Shown piece after piece: positions 28,627-37,118 of a stretch of 64,000 nt of DNA. The DNA comes from Idiomarina ramblicola (GTDB lineage: Bacteria > Pseudomonadota > Gammaproteobacteria > Enterobacterales > Alteromonadaceae). Below the pieces are notes generated by a model, which saw nothing but the letters and a program-made list of their open reading frames with translations, was not told where the DNA came from and did not search any database. The DNA is taken from positions 62,001 to 126,000 of the forward strand of contig NZ_PIQC01000001.1 in the NCBI RefSeq assembly GCF_003987255.1, written 5' to 3'. The translations under genes were made by a program, and so were the position numbers. How positions within the stretch are numbered: position 1 is the stretch's first letter; every line of letters starts with the position of its first letter.

Positions 28627-30984
28627 TTAATTGATTTTTTGTTGTACTCGCTTACGAATGGCTTCGTTCAAGCTGTTGCTCAGTGTCAGTCCTTTCATCA
28701 ATGCGGGTAAGTCTTCTTCTAAATTTACGTTAAGTTCAACCGGGCGTCCATTTTCGACCTCAGGATTTGATCCCTTTAACTGCACAGCTAAATACAGTTT
28801 ACCGTTTTGATCGTAGTCAACCACCGTGGACAGCTGTTGATAATAAAAGTTGCTAAGAACACCAGCCAGAGTCTTCAAACTGGGGTTATTACCCGCTGCT
28901 GATACTAACGCAGACGAATCTACCTGCAAATGACCGCCGGGAGAAAGAGCCCCTAAATAGCCTTGCTCAACGGTGAACTGTTTAGAGTCCCAGTGGACAG
29001 GTATGGTTCCGGAGACATCACCGTCTATCGAAATTTTGTTGCTAGGATACTGACGCATCAGTTCGCCAAGCGAAATTCTTTCAAATACAACGGGCAGTGC
29101 AAAGTTGCCGGCCAATGAATAGCGTTGATTAGGAATACTGATACTGCCGCCAAGACCCTTAATAGTATGACTGGTCAAATCAAGCGTTGACTGCCTGGGA
29201 TGCTGGAAGGGTAGTTGTAAATCAAACTCAGCATTAACCGGGCCAAATGCGAATCCTTGTTGCAGGCTACTAATGTGAAGTTGTGCATGACTGATATTGA
29301 GCTGCTCGTTATTGGCACTGAATTTAAACTCAAGGTGACTATCGACTGCGGATAAGGTATCCGCAACCCAGTCGCTTTGCCGAATCTCCACTTGGCCGTC
29401 ATCAAGCTGCCAGTGGTCATCCGCCCATAAATAACTGACGTTAGTTTGACCGCTGACTGTTGCCTTACTGATAACAAACTGAGGTGCGAATTGCTTGAGT
29501 AACGCATCCAGTTGCGGAGTTTGTTTCCAGTCAACGTCGTGAATCTTAATCTGACTTTTTAATTGTTTGGGCGTAATTTCGCTATGATGCTGTAGACGAA
29601 TGTGTTCCCCAAGCAAAAGCTCCCCGTTACCGAAAAGCTCCTGATCTTGATATTGAAACTCACTGTTAAAAGTGGCTTTGATTTGAGGGAATTGTTCGAA
29701 CTTAAGGGCGTCGGTATGGATATTAAGGCCAAACTCGACAGCAATATTACTGAATTCTGAGTACGGATAATAAAAGTTGGAGAAATCGATATCTGCGGTG
29801 GCGTCGTTATTTAAATGGGAGAACTCAATGTGTGTTGGTTCAATACTCTGGAGCTTAGCTGCGTTGCTTGAAAACGAGCCGGAAAGCTTTGCTGTCAGCT
29901 TATTAATAATTAGAGCCTGTTCGGTAACGGGCAACTCTATGTTGTTAGCCTGAAGGCTTAAATGGCCTAATTCTACTGAGCTAAACTGCCATTGTTTTTG
30001 TTCAACTGACAGCTTTGCTGACAGGTTGAGATTCTCGTTTTTTTTACCTTTTGCAACGGCTTTTACACTAACAGGCCAATGGGCTTTATTCACTGCCTGT
30101 TGAACGTTAAGGAATGGCAACCTAAGCTGGTCGTTACTTCTCAACTGCCAAGTTATTGATTCTAATTGTACCGGCAACTCGGATATCTTTTTGGACTTTA
30201 GATTGCCAGTTTCACCAGCCAGTTCCAGCGTATAGGAGTCAATAACGCCATGATTCAAGTTGAGCTGAAATTGGCCTGAGGCAGTGGTTGAATGACCCAT
30301 AACCTTTATTTGGGCGTCTTCATTAACCGACAGCAACAATTGACCCGACAGGGCGGATGTCACGCTCTCAATACTTTTGAGTTCGATATCGGGAGACAAA
30401 TTGCCTCGCAACCGGGCATTAACGTTGATTTTCTCTGTGCTTACCCTCCTGGAAAATTGCTGCGCCGCAAGTAAATAACTGGCGTCGGCTTTTAGCTGCC
30501 CAGAGTGATAGTCATACTCAGCTTGCAACACGTTGCTGTCGTACTGCGCCTTTAGCTCAATACTGCTATCGCTTCGAATTACCTCCAGATAGCTGGTAAT
30601 GGGTTCATCACTCTCAACTTGCAGCCTTAGCTTATCCTGAGTGAATAATTTAAGAGTTGCGGAAATCTCGTCTGGTAACAATGTCCCTTTTATGTGTAGC
30701 GATTTAATATCAATGCGTTCGGGCATTAGGGTGGGCACTTCGATTGAGAGTATCTGCGCTAATTTTAAAGCGGTGGTGGTTTTTTTTGCAGAAGACTGTG
30801 GTAACGAGTCGATTGTTACTTCCAGCCGCTTAATAACAATGTGGCTGACTGTTAAGCGTTCGAACTCAATATTCCAACTGATGATACCGAGAGACTTAAG
30901 TTGTTGATTCAAATAGGCATAACTCAACAGTCCTACAGCGAAAGCAATGAGCAATATTACAAGCAGTATTCGCCATAGTTTCAT
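28627..30984 (-). CDS. ydbH: YdbH-family AsmA-like inter-membrane protein
   Basis: A 785-residue protein with one N-terminal TM (about residues 4-26) and a long periplasmic region of repeating beta strands, as in the bridge-like AsmA/TamB/YhdP/YdbH group that carries phospholipids between membranes. The C-terminal LAVQLKGSNPEVENGRPVELNVNLEED region matches the YdbH C-terminus. The ATG at 30984 gives the expected short cytoplasmic start; an upstream GTG at 31011 is possible. The operon order ydbH-ynbE-ydbL is the same as in E. coli. Confidence 0.88.
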   Translation of the reverse strand: MKLWRILLVILLIAFAVGLLSYAYLNQQLKSLGIISWNIEFERLTVSHIVIKRLEVTIDSLPQSSAKKTTTALKLAQILSIEVPTLMPERIDIKSLHIKGTLLPDEISATLKLFTQDKLRLQVESDEPITSYLEVIRSDSSIELKAQYDSNVLQAEYDYHSGQLKADASYLLAAQQFSRRVSTEKINVNARLRGNLSPDIELKSIESVTSALSGQLLLSVNEDAQIKVMGHSTTASGQFQLNLNHGVIDSYTLELAGETGNLKSKKISELPVQLESITWQLRSNDQLRLPFLNVQQAVNKAHWPVSVKAVAKGKKNENLNLSAKLSVEQKQWQFSSVELGHLSLQANNIELPVTEQALIINKLTAKLSGSFSSNAAKLQSIEPTHIEFSHLNNDATADIDFSNFYYPYSEFSNIAVEFGLNIHTDALKFEQFPQIKATFNSEFQYQDQELFGNGELLLGEHIRLQHHSEITPKQLKSQIKIHDVDWKQTPQLDALLKQFAPQFVISKATVSGQTNVSYLWADDHWQLDDGQVEIRQSDWVADTLSAVDSHLEFKFSANNEQLNISHAQLHISSLQQGFAFGPVNAEFDLQLPFQHPRQSTLDLTSHTIKGLGGSISIPNQRYSLAGNFALPVVFERISLGELMRQYPSNKISIDGDVSGTIPVHWDSKQFTVEQGYLGALSPGGHLQVDSSALVSAAGNNPSLKTLAGVLSNFYYQQLSTVVDYDQNGKLYLAVQLKGSNPEVENGRPVELNVNLEEDLPALMKGLTLSNSLNEAIRKRVQQKIN

Positions 30985-31350
30985 TGAGATATCATTCCCT
31001 TTGATAAACACCTGACTTCAATTGTAGCCCAACCAATATAACGAGTACCTATACTCGCTTCAAGATGAAAGAGCTGTATAAAAAATAGCCAATTCAAGGG
31101 AAAGCGTATACTCTATTGTTATAAAAATAATTGACTCACTTATTTGTGGTTAACTATTACTATAAATTTATATAAAACATGCGCTGACTTCAGGCCTACT
31201 CATTAGCTGCCCTGGCTTCTAGTCAGAAATTACTGGCAAAGGTTAAAGTTCTGTAAAGGCTCTTTTCTGGGGTGAGTGACAAAGATAGTCTGAAGGCTGT
31301 CTAATAATTCACCAGTAATTGCTTTGAATAACTTGTGACAGGAGCTGACC
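30985..31350. other. Gene-free interval between ydbH and the orphan gene
   Basis: No convincing gene is seen in this 366-base stretch. It holds the divergent promoters of ydbH and the orphan gene. Visible elements: TTGACT at 31131-31136 with only CTATTA at the -10 spacing (31154-31159), and a near-consensus CpxR-type box at 31243-31257. Confidence 0.6.
31243..31257 (+). promoter_or_regulatory. Near-consensus CpxR-type box upstream of the orphan gene
   Basis: TTAAA-GTTCT-GTAAA, one mismatch from GTAAA-N5-GTAAA. Fourteen consecutive bases are identical to the uvrY site. Downstream is a weak TTTTCT (31263-31268) and GATAGT (31284-31289), as might be expected of an activator-dependent promoter. 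Confidence 0.4.
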
Positions 31351-32661
31351 GTGAGCACGATAACCAATACCGCAGTCAATGTGACACCGGATAGCCCAGC
31401 GTTTCTGGGAAGTAGTAATCCGCTGGAAAATGATGCTCAGTATAGTTATTTCTTTAATGGTTGTTTTATCTATTCGTACAACCATATGACAGACCGTTGC
31501 GCCTGTCTTTGCGGATTGGATGTAGCCACCACAAAAGTTAAGCCTTACGGGCTGGTCGATAAACAATACGTTGTCATCGGCGATAAACCCTTTCGCTCTG
31601 TTACACAAGCTCAGAAAGCCAGAAGCAAGGTGTCTATTACAAATGCTTCTACTGATAGCAACTCTGGTAAGCATCCGGCGCTTCCCACCATTGAGCAACT
31701 GTCTCCGATAAAATCGTTAGCTCGGATTGAAGAGTGGTTTAATACCGACTTTGAAGCCAAGTGGGAAGCCTATAGAGAAACCCCTGAATTCTACAATCTG
31801 ATTCAGTATTACCTGGCGCTTAGCTGTGATGCTTATAAACAAAAAGCGGATACAGCCTTTTTGGACGCGGGCATTGAGTTTTATTTAAGTATGGCGCATT
31901 ACAGTTGGTTAAATCCGTCTATTTTGCATAATGCCGCCTGCATCTACTGGTTAGCCGGTGAACAGGAATACGCTCTGGACTGCATCGAGTTAGCTTTGAA
32001 TTTTCGTTATGCCGGCATGGACAGTTTATTAAAAGATGAAGACCTTCAGGGGCTCAGAAAAACTCGGAGATTTCGTCAGTTGGCACGTCGGTATGAATCC
32101 CTTAAGCCCAGGTTTAGTTATGTAACACTTGAAGTATTTGAAGTGTTCGAAAATTTTGCTGTGCAACAACCTGAATCTTTTGTCCGCTTCATGCGCAGTC
32201 ATTTGCTGGCTAGTTTTCGGTTCTACGACATATCGGATTTAAGCGCCCGTATTGACGACAGCGAAGACGAAGAAGAGCGTGAATATTGGCAACGGCTTGC
32301 AGCATTTAATAACAGTTATCTCTACAAACATATGTTGGTTGATGAGTCTTTGGATCTGTCAACGGAGCAGGGCAGGACGAACTATCAACGTTTTCAACAG
32401 TATCGGCATTATCGAATATTGAACCCTATTGTGTTTGCGAGAGTTTCAGAACAACTCTTTCATCATGCGCATTATTGGGCCAGCAGACACCAGGGTGTTT
32501 TTAACGAAAGAGACAGAGCGCTGCTATCGCAAAGTTTTCAGCTATTTGAAGAGTTTAATGTTGCGACAGAAGGCCTGTGCTTTGAAAAGCGCAATGAACT
32601 TATAGACAAAGCGAAGAGTTATGATATTCACTATTACATGAGTAATTTAAAGCGCTTCTAA
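31351..32661 (+). CDS. Unrecognised cysteine-rich, TPR-like cytoplasmic protein
   Basis: A 436-residue protein I cannot assign. It starts at GTG with AGGAG seven bases or so upstream. The N-terminus has a tight cluster, Cys38 and Cys50-x-Cys52-x-Cys54 with His45, that could bind a metal. Residues about 120-260 look helical and TPR-like (a PSILHNAACIYWLAGEQEYALDCIELAL repeat pattern), and the rest is helical and charged. No signal peptide or TM. It stands alone, preceded by a CpxR-like box, and its stop abuts the stop of convergent alkB. Confidence 0.7.
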   Translation: MSTITNTAVNVTPDSPAFLGSSNPLENDAQYSYFFNGCFIYSYNHMTDRCACLCGLDVATTKVKPYGLVDKQYVVIGDKPFRSVTQAQKARSKVSITNASTDSNSGKHPALPTIEQLSPIKSLARIEEWFNTDFEAKWEAYRETPEFYNLIQYYLALSCDAYKQKADTAFLDAGIEFYLSMAHYSWLNPSILHNAACIYWLAGEQEYALDCIELALNFRYAGMDSLLKDEDLQGLRKTRRFRQLARRYESLKPRFSYVTLEVFEVFENFAVQQPESFVRFMRSHLLASFRFYDISDLSARIDDSEDEEEREYWQRLAAFNNSYLYKHMLVDESLDLSTEQGRTNYQRFQQYRHYRILNPIVFARVSEQLFHHAHYWASRHQGVFNERDRALLSQSFQLFEEFNVATEGLCFEKRNELIDKAKSYDIHYYMSNLKRF

Positions 32662-33315
32662 TCAACCAGCCTGGCGGATAGTCAGGTTAATTCTGCAGCG
32701 TCCAGTAATGGGATGAACATCGTCTTTAAGCTGTTGCACCCCGTGGTACCTAAGCCTGTCATTCCCACCCCAAACTAGAGCATCTGCATGTTGAAGTTGA
32801 AACTTTTGGTATTTTTGGGAGCGCTTAAAGCCACCCCATAAAAAGTTAACCGAAAGACCAAAAGAGAATGAAACGATGGGTTTAGTAAAGTCAGTCTCGT
32901 CTTTATCCTGATGCAGTCCCATTTTCGCTCCGGGCAAATAGACATTAATAAGGCAGGAGTCAGGGCGAAAGTCATCAAACCCCGCAAGTACTGCGGCTTC
33001 TATAGCTTTGTTTCTAACGAGAGAAGGCATTTCGGGCCAGGGCGCCTCTGTCATCGGATCAGTTTTTTGGTATCGATAACCCTGACTATCACTCAGCCAG
33101 CCATATTCGCCACAATTACTGCTTTTGACCGACATTTTATGTCCGGCAGGCGTTTGTATGTGTCGTAGGGGAGAGTGCCTTAGCACACCGCGAATATCGC
33201 TTAACAGAGCATCATCATCTTCAGCTAAAAACTGGTGAAATAGCGTTGCGTGCTGACTAATATCTGAGCTCAGCGGTTCAGAATCCAAATTGCTAAATAA
33301 ATCGAGAGAGGTCAT
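32662..33315 (-). CDS. alkB: AlkB-family 2-oxoglutarate/Fe(II) dioxygenase
   Basis: A 217-residue oxidative demethylase repairing 1-methyladenine and 3-methylcytosine. The iron ligands are visible as HQDKDE (His-x-Asp) and the later His in RLRYHGV; the 2-oxoglutarate and substrate arginines are in RCRINLTIR at the C-terminus (AlkB signature RxNxTxR). The length matches the 216-residue E. coli AlkB. It lies one base after the GNAT gene in a minus-strand run with cytochrome b561. Confidence 0.94.
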   Translation of the reverse strand: MTSLDLFSNLDSEPLSSDISQHATLFHQFLAEDDDALLSDIRGVLRHSPLRHIQTPAGHKMSVKSSNCGEYGWLSDSQGYRYQKTDPMTEAPWPEMPSLVRNKAIEAAVLAGFDDFRPDSCLINVYLPGAKMGLHQDKDETDFTKPIVSFSFGLSVNFLWGGFKRSQKYQKFQLQHADALVWGGNDRLRYHGVQQLKDDVHPITGRCRINLTIRQAG

Positions 33316-33316
33316 G

Positions 33317-33925
33317 TTATGCCTTTGCTAAAGGTAAGCTCATTAGAAGGCGGTCTTCACCAGGTCCTAAATAGTCTTTCATAGAGTCAGTAGTTTGAAA
33401 GCCAACCCCTTCATATAAGCTAACAGCGAACTTATTTTCCGGTGAAACACTCAGCTCAAGGCGCTCATAACGAAGTGACTGGGCTAGCAAAATAGACTGT
33501 TGCAGCAATTCTTTACCCAGACCTTGCCCTTGAAAGCCTTTTCCTAAAAGCAGAGACATAAGTGCTAAAGCATTGTCAGGTAGAGGAACCATAAGGCTGT
33601 AGCCAGCTACTTTGGCGTCCACCTTTAGCGATAGAAATGTGTCGGACCACTGTTGTAATGCCTGATAGAAAAAGAGAGCAGGGTAGGCCTTGTTTGAGTA
33701 AAGCTGTTTCTCCAGAAACGCGATTCTGGCGATGTCATCATAGGTCGCTTTAGCGATGGAAAATTTACTTTCAGTGTTATCCGATGCTGTTAGTGAACCG
33801 ACACACAAACGACAATCTCTTTCTATGGGAGCTGAGGCTTCAACATAACGCAGCTTATGTGATGCACGTTCACGGTTGCTGGAAACCTGATACACGCGTT
33901 CTCTGGATGCTTTTTCCTCACTCAT
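33317..33925 (-). CDS. GNAT-family N-acetyltransferase
   Basis: A 202-residue protein. The GNAT fold occupies about residues 55-195 with the acetyl-CoA site GKGFQGQGLGKELL (variant of Q/R-x-x-G-x-G/A) and the later ELSVSPENKFAVSLYEGVGF element. This resembles RimI-like acetyltransferases, but the N-terminal 55 residues with Cys-Arg-x-Cys are extra. The substrate is unknown. The start overlaps the b561 gene by eight bases. Confidence 0.85.
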   Translation of the reverse strand: MSEEKASRERVYQVSSNRERASHKLRYVEASAPIERDCRLCVGSLTASDNTESKFSIAKATYDDIARIAFLEKQLYSNKAYPALFFYQALQQWSDTFLSLKVDAKVAGYSLMVPLPDNALALMSLLLGKGFQGQGLGKELLQQSILLAQSLRYERLELSVSPENKFAVSLYEGVGFQTTDSMKDYLGPGEDRLLMSLPLAKA

Positions 33926-34445
33926 TGCGTTTTACCCGACGTTTGCCCGTTAGCATAGGGCGAATAAGCTCTATTTTACCGAAATAAGCGGTAATAAATA
34001 CGGCAATAATGTGAATAACTGCAAGCGCGAAAATGATGTTGGCGGATAGGCTATGCAGTGAGGTTAAAAAGCTGTCTCCATAGAGCGCATCGACTTCTTC
34101 ACGAAGAAAGCCTGTAACAGCCTGAATTAGAAAAAGAGCCAATATAGAAAACACCATCAGGCCCCCGAGTGGATTATGGCCCTGCTCCTGTTTCACTTCT
34201 CTTTTTTTTAGTTCATGAAAATGACTCTTTATACCCGAAAATGACGGTATAAAATTCTTAAAGCGCGCATTAGAGGGGCCGATGAACCCCCAGACAATAC
34301 GGACTAAAACCAGAACTGCTGCTGTGTAACCTACGATTTGATGGACGTTGTTGCCGTGTTCGAGGAAAAAGTAGTTGAGACAAAAGCACAGTACCAATAA
34401 CCAATGAAAGGTTCTTATAAACTTATCCCAAATGATCATTGGCAC
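33918..34445 (-). CDS. Cytochrome b561-family membrane protein
   Basis: A 175-residue four-helix protein of the bacterial di-heme cytochrome b type. Candidate heme-ligand histidines: His14 in RTFHW, His34 in NNVHQ, and two in the last helices (SLHSL and VIHII). Begins with the family W-D-K-F-I-R-T-F-H pattern. It should carry electrons through the inner membrane. It lies 14 bases after a PepSY-like lipoprotein, a common partner of such cytochromes. Confidence 0.88.
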   Translation of the reverse strand: MPMIIWDKFIRTFHWLLVLCFCLNYFFLEHGNNVHQIVGYTAAVLVLVRIVWGFIGPSNARFKNFIPSFSGIKSHFHELKKREVKQEQGHNPLGGLMVFSILALFLIQAVTGFLREEVDALYGDSFLTSLHSLSANIIFALAVIHIIAVFITAYFGKIELIRPMLTGKRRVKRNE

Positions 34446-34459
34446 TGCCTTTCCTTTGC

Positions 34460-34750
34460 TTATTCGGTTTCTTGCTTAACGATACTGCCATCTACAGGGT
34501 TAAAGTAAATTTCAACTTTTTGTTCGTTCTGGTTAAATCCATAAATTTCATAACAGTTTCCGTCGGTTACTTTAAATTCGTTTATTTCATAACCTTGTTC
34601 TTTCAACGAGCTCTGAAATTGCTCCTGATCTAACCAGTTTTCTTTAGGTTCCATTGTGCACTGCGTCATACTTGATTCAGGACTGCCACAAGCTGAAATA
34701 AACAATCCAGTGCCTGCAACAGCCGATAATTTAAGAAGTTGCTTTTTCAT
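34460..34750 (-). CDS. PepSY-like lipoprotein
   Basis: A 96-residue lipoprotein with lipobox FISAC (lipidated Cys at about residue 21). The mature domain (EQFQSSLKEQGYEINEFKVTDGNCYEIYG, then KVEIYFNPVDGSIV) has the strand pattern of PepSY-type domains, including the terminal FNPVDGSIV. It is first in the run to cytochrome b561, GNAT and alkB. A direct role with the cytochrome is inferred. Confidence 0.75.
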   Translation of the reverse strand: MKKQLLKLSAVAGTGLFISACGSPESSMTQCTMEPKENWLDQEQFQSSLKEQGYEINEFKVTDGNCYEIYGFNQNEQKVEIYFNPVDGSIVKQETE

Positions 34751-34825
34751 TTGACCTCCAGTTGAGTAGAACTTAAGCCTAAATGTAGCAACTTAAGCGA
34801 AATAACGCTAATTCATTGAAGCAGG

Positions 34826-35344
34826 TTAAAATGGTAATGCCCAACTTAACCAAAAGAAGTCGAGGCCGTCGTTAGGGCGTTTGATATCAGCGTTTGAGTA
34901 GTGGGTATAACCTAAGGCGATACGAGCTTTAGAGTTGTGGCTGTACTGCCACGACAGCGAAACTCTGTCCTCAAACTGAAATTGGGTTGATAAGCGGCGG
35001 TTACTTATTTTCGTTTTGTCGAAGTAACTGCCGCCTATGCCGGCCTCAACGAATAACGGTCGTTGGGTTCCTGTTATTTGCCAGGAGAGAATAGGGCTGA
35101 TAGTTAAAGCGGTTATGTTGTCGGCAGTATTGTCCGAGTCTTGCCAGTGATTTAAAGCCGCTTCGACATGAAGCTTTGGTGAACCTATCCAGGTGGGTAA
35201 CTCGACCGGGAGGTCTGTTACTCTGTAACCCGCTCTGATGCCCCTTAGCTGGTCAGTTGAGTAAGCTCCGGTAAAATGGATTTCATCGGCTAGAGGCGAA
35301 AAGCTTAAAATTATCAGTACAACCAGTGATGTTATACGCCACAT
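34826..35344 (-). CDS. PagL-like lipid A 3-O-deacylase
   Basis: A 172-residue outer-membrane barrel. The ATG at 35344 has GGAG upstream and gives a clean signal peptide to about residue 19 (SPLA). The C-terminal signature HYSN-x6-PNDG matches PagL. The catalytic triad positions His148 and Ser150 are kept with correct spacing, but the third member, Glu in Pseudomonas PagL, is Asp162 here. PagL removes the 3-O acyl chain of lipid A. Activity with Asp is plausible but untested. Confidence 0.8.
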   Translation of the reverse strand: MWRITSLVVLIILSFSPLADEIHFTGAYSTDQLRGIRAGYRVTDLPVELPTWIGSPKLHVEAALNHWQDSDNTADNITALTISPILSWQITGTQRPLFVEAGIGGSYFDKTKISNRRLSTQFQFEDRVSLSWQYSHNSKARIALGYTHYSNADIKRPNDGLDFFWLSWALPF

Positions 35345-35446
35345 ATCACTCTCCAATAATAAAAAAGAGCGATATTTTACATACAAACATGAATGTATGT
35401 AAATGGTGGTCTATTCAGGCCTTCACTTAAGACCTGAACTTTTTAT

Positions 35447-36331
35447 TTATCCAATGATTAATTGCAACCACTTTATAAATGCAACAAGGGCGACGGGCTG
35501 TCGTTGTCGCTTACGATAGTAAACGCTTAATGGGTACTTACAGGGCTGAGTAAAGTCATTATAAACTTTTAAGTTAGACAAGCCGGGAGTCATAAGGCTG
35601 TTGTCGATGAGCGCAATTGCCTGTTCTGCTGACGACAAATCCAGGGACATTTGCACGTCGTTACAGTGGATAATGCGTGTAGAAGCCAATTCCTGGCTAT
35701 AAGTTTTTAACATAGCTTGATGGTCCGGGTTATCAGGATTGATTAACCAGGGTAAATGGAATGGGCTTTCATTCGTCTGAATAGCAGAAACCGGAGTCAG
35801 TTGGGTTTTCTTTAAAGCAATTGACTGAATGTGTTTGTCCGTTATTTTTCCATAACCAATCGCTATATCCCAGCTTTGGTGCTGTATTGCTGAAGCCATT
35901 TCAGCAGCGCTTTCATTAATGAAGTACTCGTTACAGCGACTAAAACTGAGTTGAATATGAGGATACAACGAATGAAAGTCCGAAAGTTTTGATGCCAGCC
36001 AAAAACGTAAGCGCTCGGAACTGATTGCGACAGTTAGCTGCGTTGTTGTATTGTCACTAAGATTTCTGGTGCGTTCTATCGTCCGCTCCAGCTGTTCAAA
36101 TATTTGTTCAATTTGAGGAGCAAGCTCAAGGCCCACGGGAGTGAGTGAATGAACTCTGTTGTCTCGTTGGAACAAGCGAACTTCGAGCTGCTCTTCCAAT
36201 GTCTGTATTTGCCGGGTAACGGCGGACTGAGTAACTCCAAGCTCTTGTGAGGCTTGCTTAAAAGATCCGCTTCTGGCAGCAACATCAAACACTCTCAGTG
36301 CATTTAATGAGGGGAGTTTCGTGTTTTTCAT
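35447..36331 (-). CDS. LysR-family transcriptional regulator (GcvA-like)
   Basis: A 294-residue LysR regulator. The N-terminal winged helix (LPSLNALRVFDVAARSGSFKQAS onwards, residues 7-65) has the GcvA-type opening and TQSAVTRQIQTLEEQL recognition helix. The rest is the periplasmic-binding-like effector domain. It is divergent from a LysE exporter with an 80-base gap holding a typical LysR dyad, so it probably controls that exporter. Confidence 0.92.
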   Translation of the reverse strand: MKNTKLPSLNALRVFDVAARSGSFKQASQELGVTQSAVTRQIQTLEEQLEVRLFQRDNRVHSLTPVGLELAPQIEQIFEQLERTIERTRNLSDNTTTQLTVAISSERLRFWLASKLSDFHSLYPHIQLSFSRCNEYFINESAAEMASAIQHQSWDIAIGYGKITDKHIQSIALKKTQLTPVSAIQTNESPFHLPWLINPDNPDHQAMLKTYSQELASTRIIHCNDVQMSLDLSSAEQAIALIDNSLMTPGLSNLKVYNDFTQPCKYPLSVYYRKRQRQPVALVAFIKWLQLIIG

Positions 36332-36335
36332 ATTG

Positions 36336-36358
36336 ATTAATAGTAATCTGTAATTAAT
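36336..36358. promoter_or_regulatory. LysR-type operator between the regulator and lysE-like gene
   Basis: ATTAAT-N11-ATTAAT, a palindromic pair of the T-N11-A class recognised by LysR regulators. It lies just before the regulator start, a usual place for autoregulation. Confidence 0.45.
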
Positions 36359-36411
36359 AAAAAGTAACTTTGATTCTGGCAGTTAAAGTCTAAATACGCA
36401 ATAAGGAGTTT

Positions 36412-37062
36412 GTGTTGTCTTACTGGAGTGAATTCTTAACCATTGCCTTAATTCATCTGTTTGCGGTCGCAAGCCCGGGGCCTGATTTTGCTGTTGTTTC
36501 ACGTTATAGCCTCAGCTTCGGACGTAAGGCCGGTTATTGGGTGAGCCTGGGCATAGCTGCCGGAATTATTGTGCATGTGACTTACTCGCTCATTGGTGTT
36601 GCGCTCATTATTCATCAAACCGACTGGCTGTATCAGACCCTCCTTTGTGCTGGCGCAATATATTTAGGATTTATTGGTGTCCAGGCTATAAAAGCAAAGC
36701 CTAGAAAAGATATGTCGGACAGTGAGCTAGCCGCCACTCAACCACGCAAGCGCAAAGCTTTTATCGTAGGTTTTATTACCAATGGTCTGAACGTGAAAGC
36801 AACGATTTTCTTTTTGACGTTGTTTACGACCATTATTGCGCCGCAGACGCCTTTTGCTATTCAATTTGGTTATGGTATCTACCTTATAGTCGCGACAGGT
36901 CTTTGGTTTCTATTTTTGACTTGGTTACTGACTCAACCGCGGATATTTAAAACACTCTGGCACTACAGTCACTGGGTAGACCGTACTATGGGCGCCGCAT
37001 TAATTTTGCTTTCGTTGAAATTATTGTGGGAGTGGGCAAACCTGATTGAGCTTATCGGATAA
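36412..37062 (+). CDS. LysE/RhtB-family amino-acid exporter
   Basis: A 216-residue membrane protein with six hydrophobic segments. Family markers: ASPGPDFAVVSRYSLSFGRKAGYW near residues 20-43 and the GFITNGLNVKAT segment. It exports amino acids or homoserine lactone-like compounds; the substrate cannot be told. The start is GTG at 36412 or TTG at 36415, with GGAG (36405-36408) better spaced for TTG. Divergent from the LysR gene. Confidence 0.9.
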   Translation: MLSYWSEFLTIALIHLFAVASPGPDFAVVSRYSLSFGRKAGYWVSLGIAAGIIVHVTYSLIGVALIIHQTDWLYQTLLCAGAIYLGFIGVQAIKAKPRKDMSDSELAATQPRKRKAFIVGFITNGLNVKATIFFLTLFTTIIAPQTPFAIQFGYGIYLIVATGLWFLFLTWLLTQPRIFKTLWHYSHWVDRTMGAALILLSLKLLWEWANLIELIG

Positions 37063-37118
37063 GGCGTTTCAGGTTATACTGGTGGCAGTTACTAAAGAAG
37101 AGACGAGAAAAGCTCACT

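Noticed and set aside
31131-31159. TTGACT with CTATTA as a promoter of the orphan gene
   Set aside because: The -10 matches poorly and the start site would be almost 200 bases before the gene.
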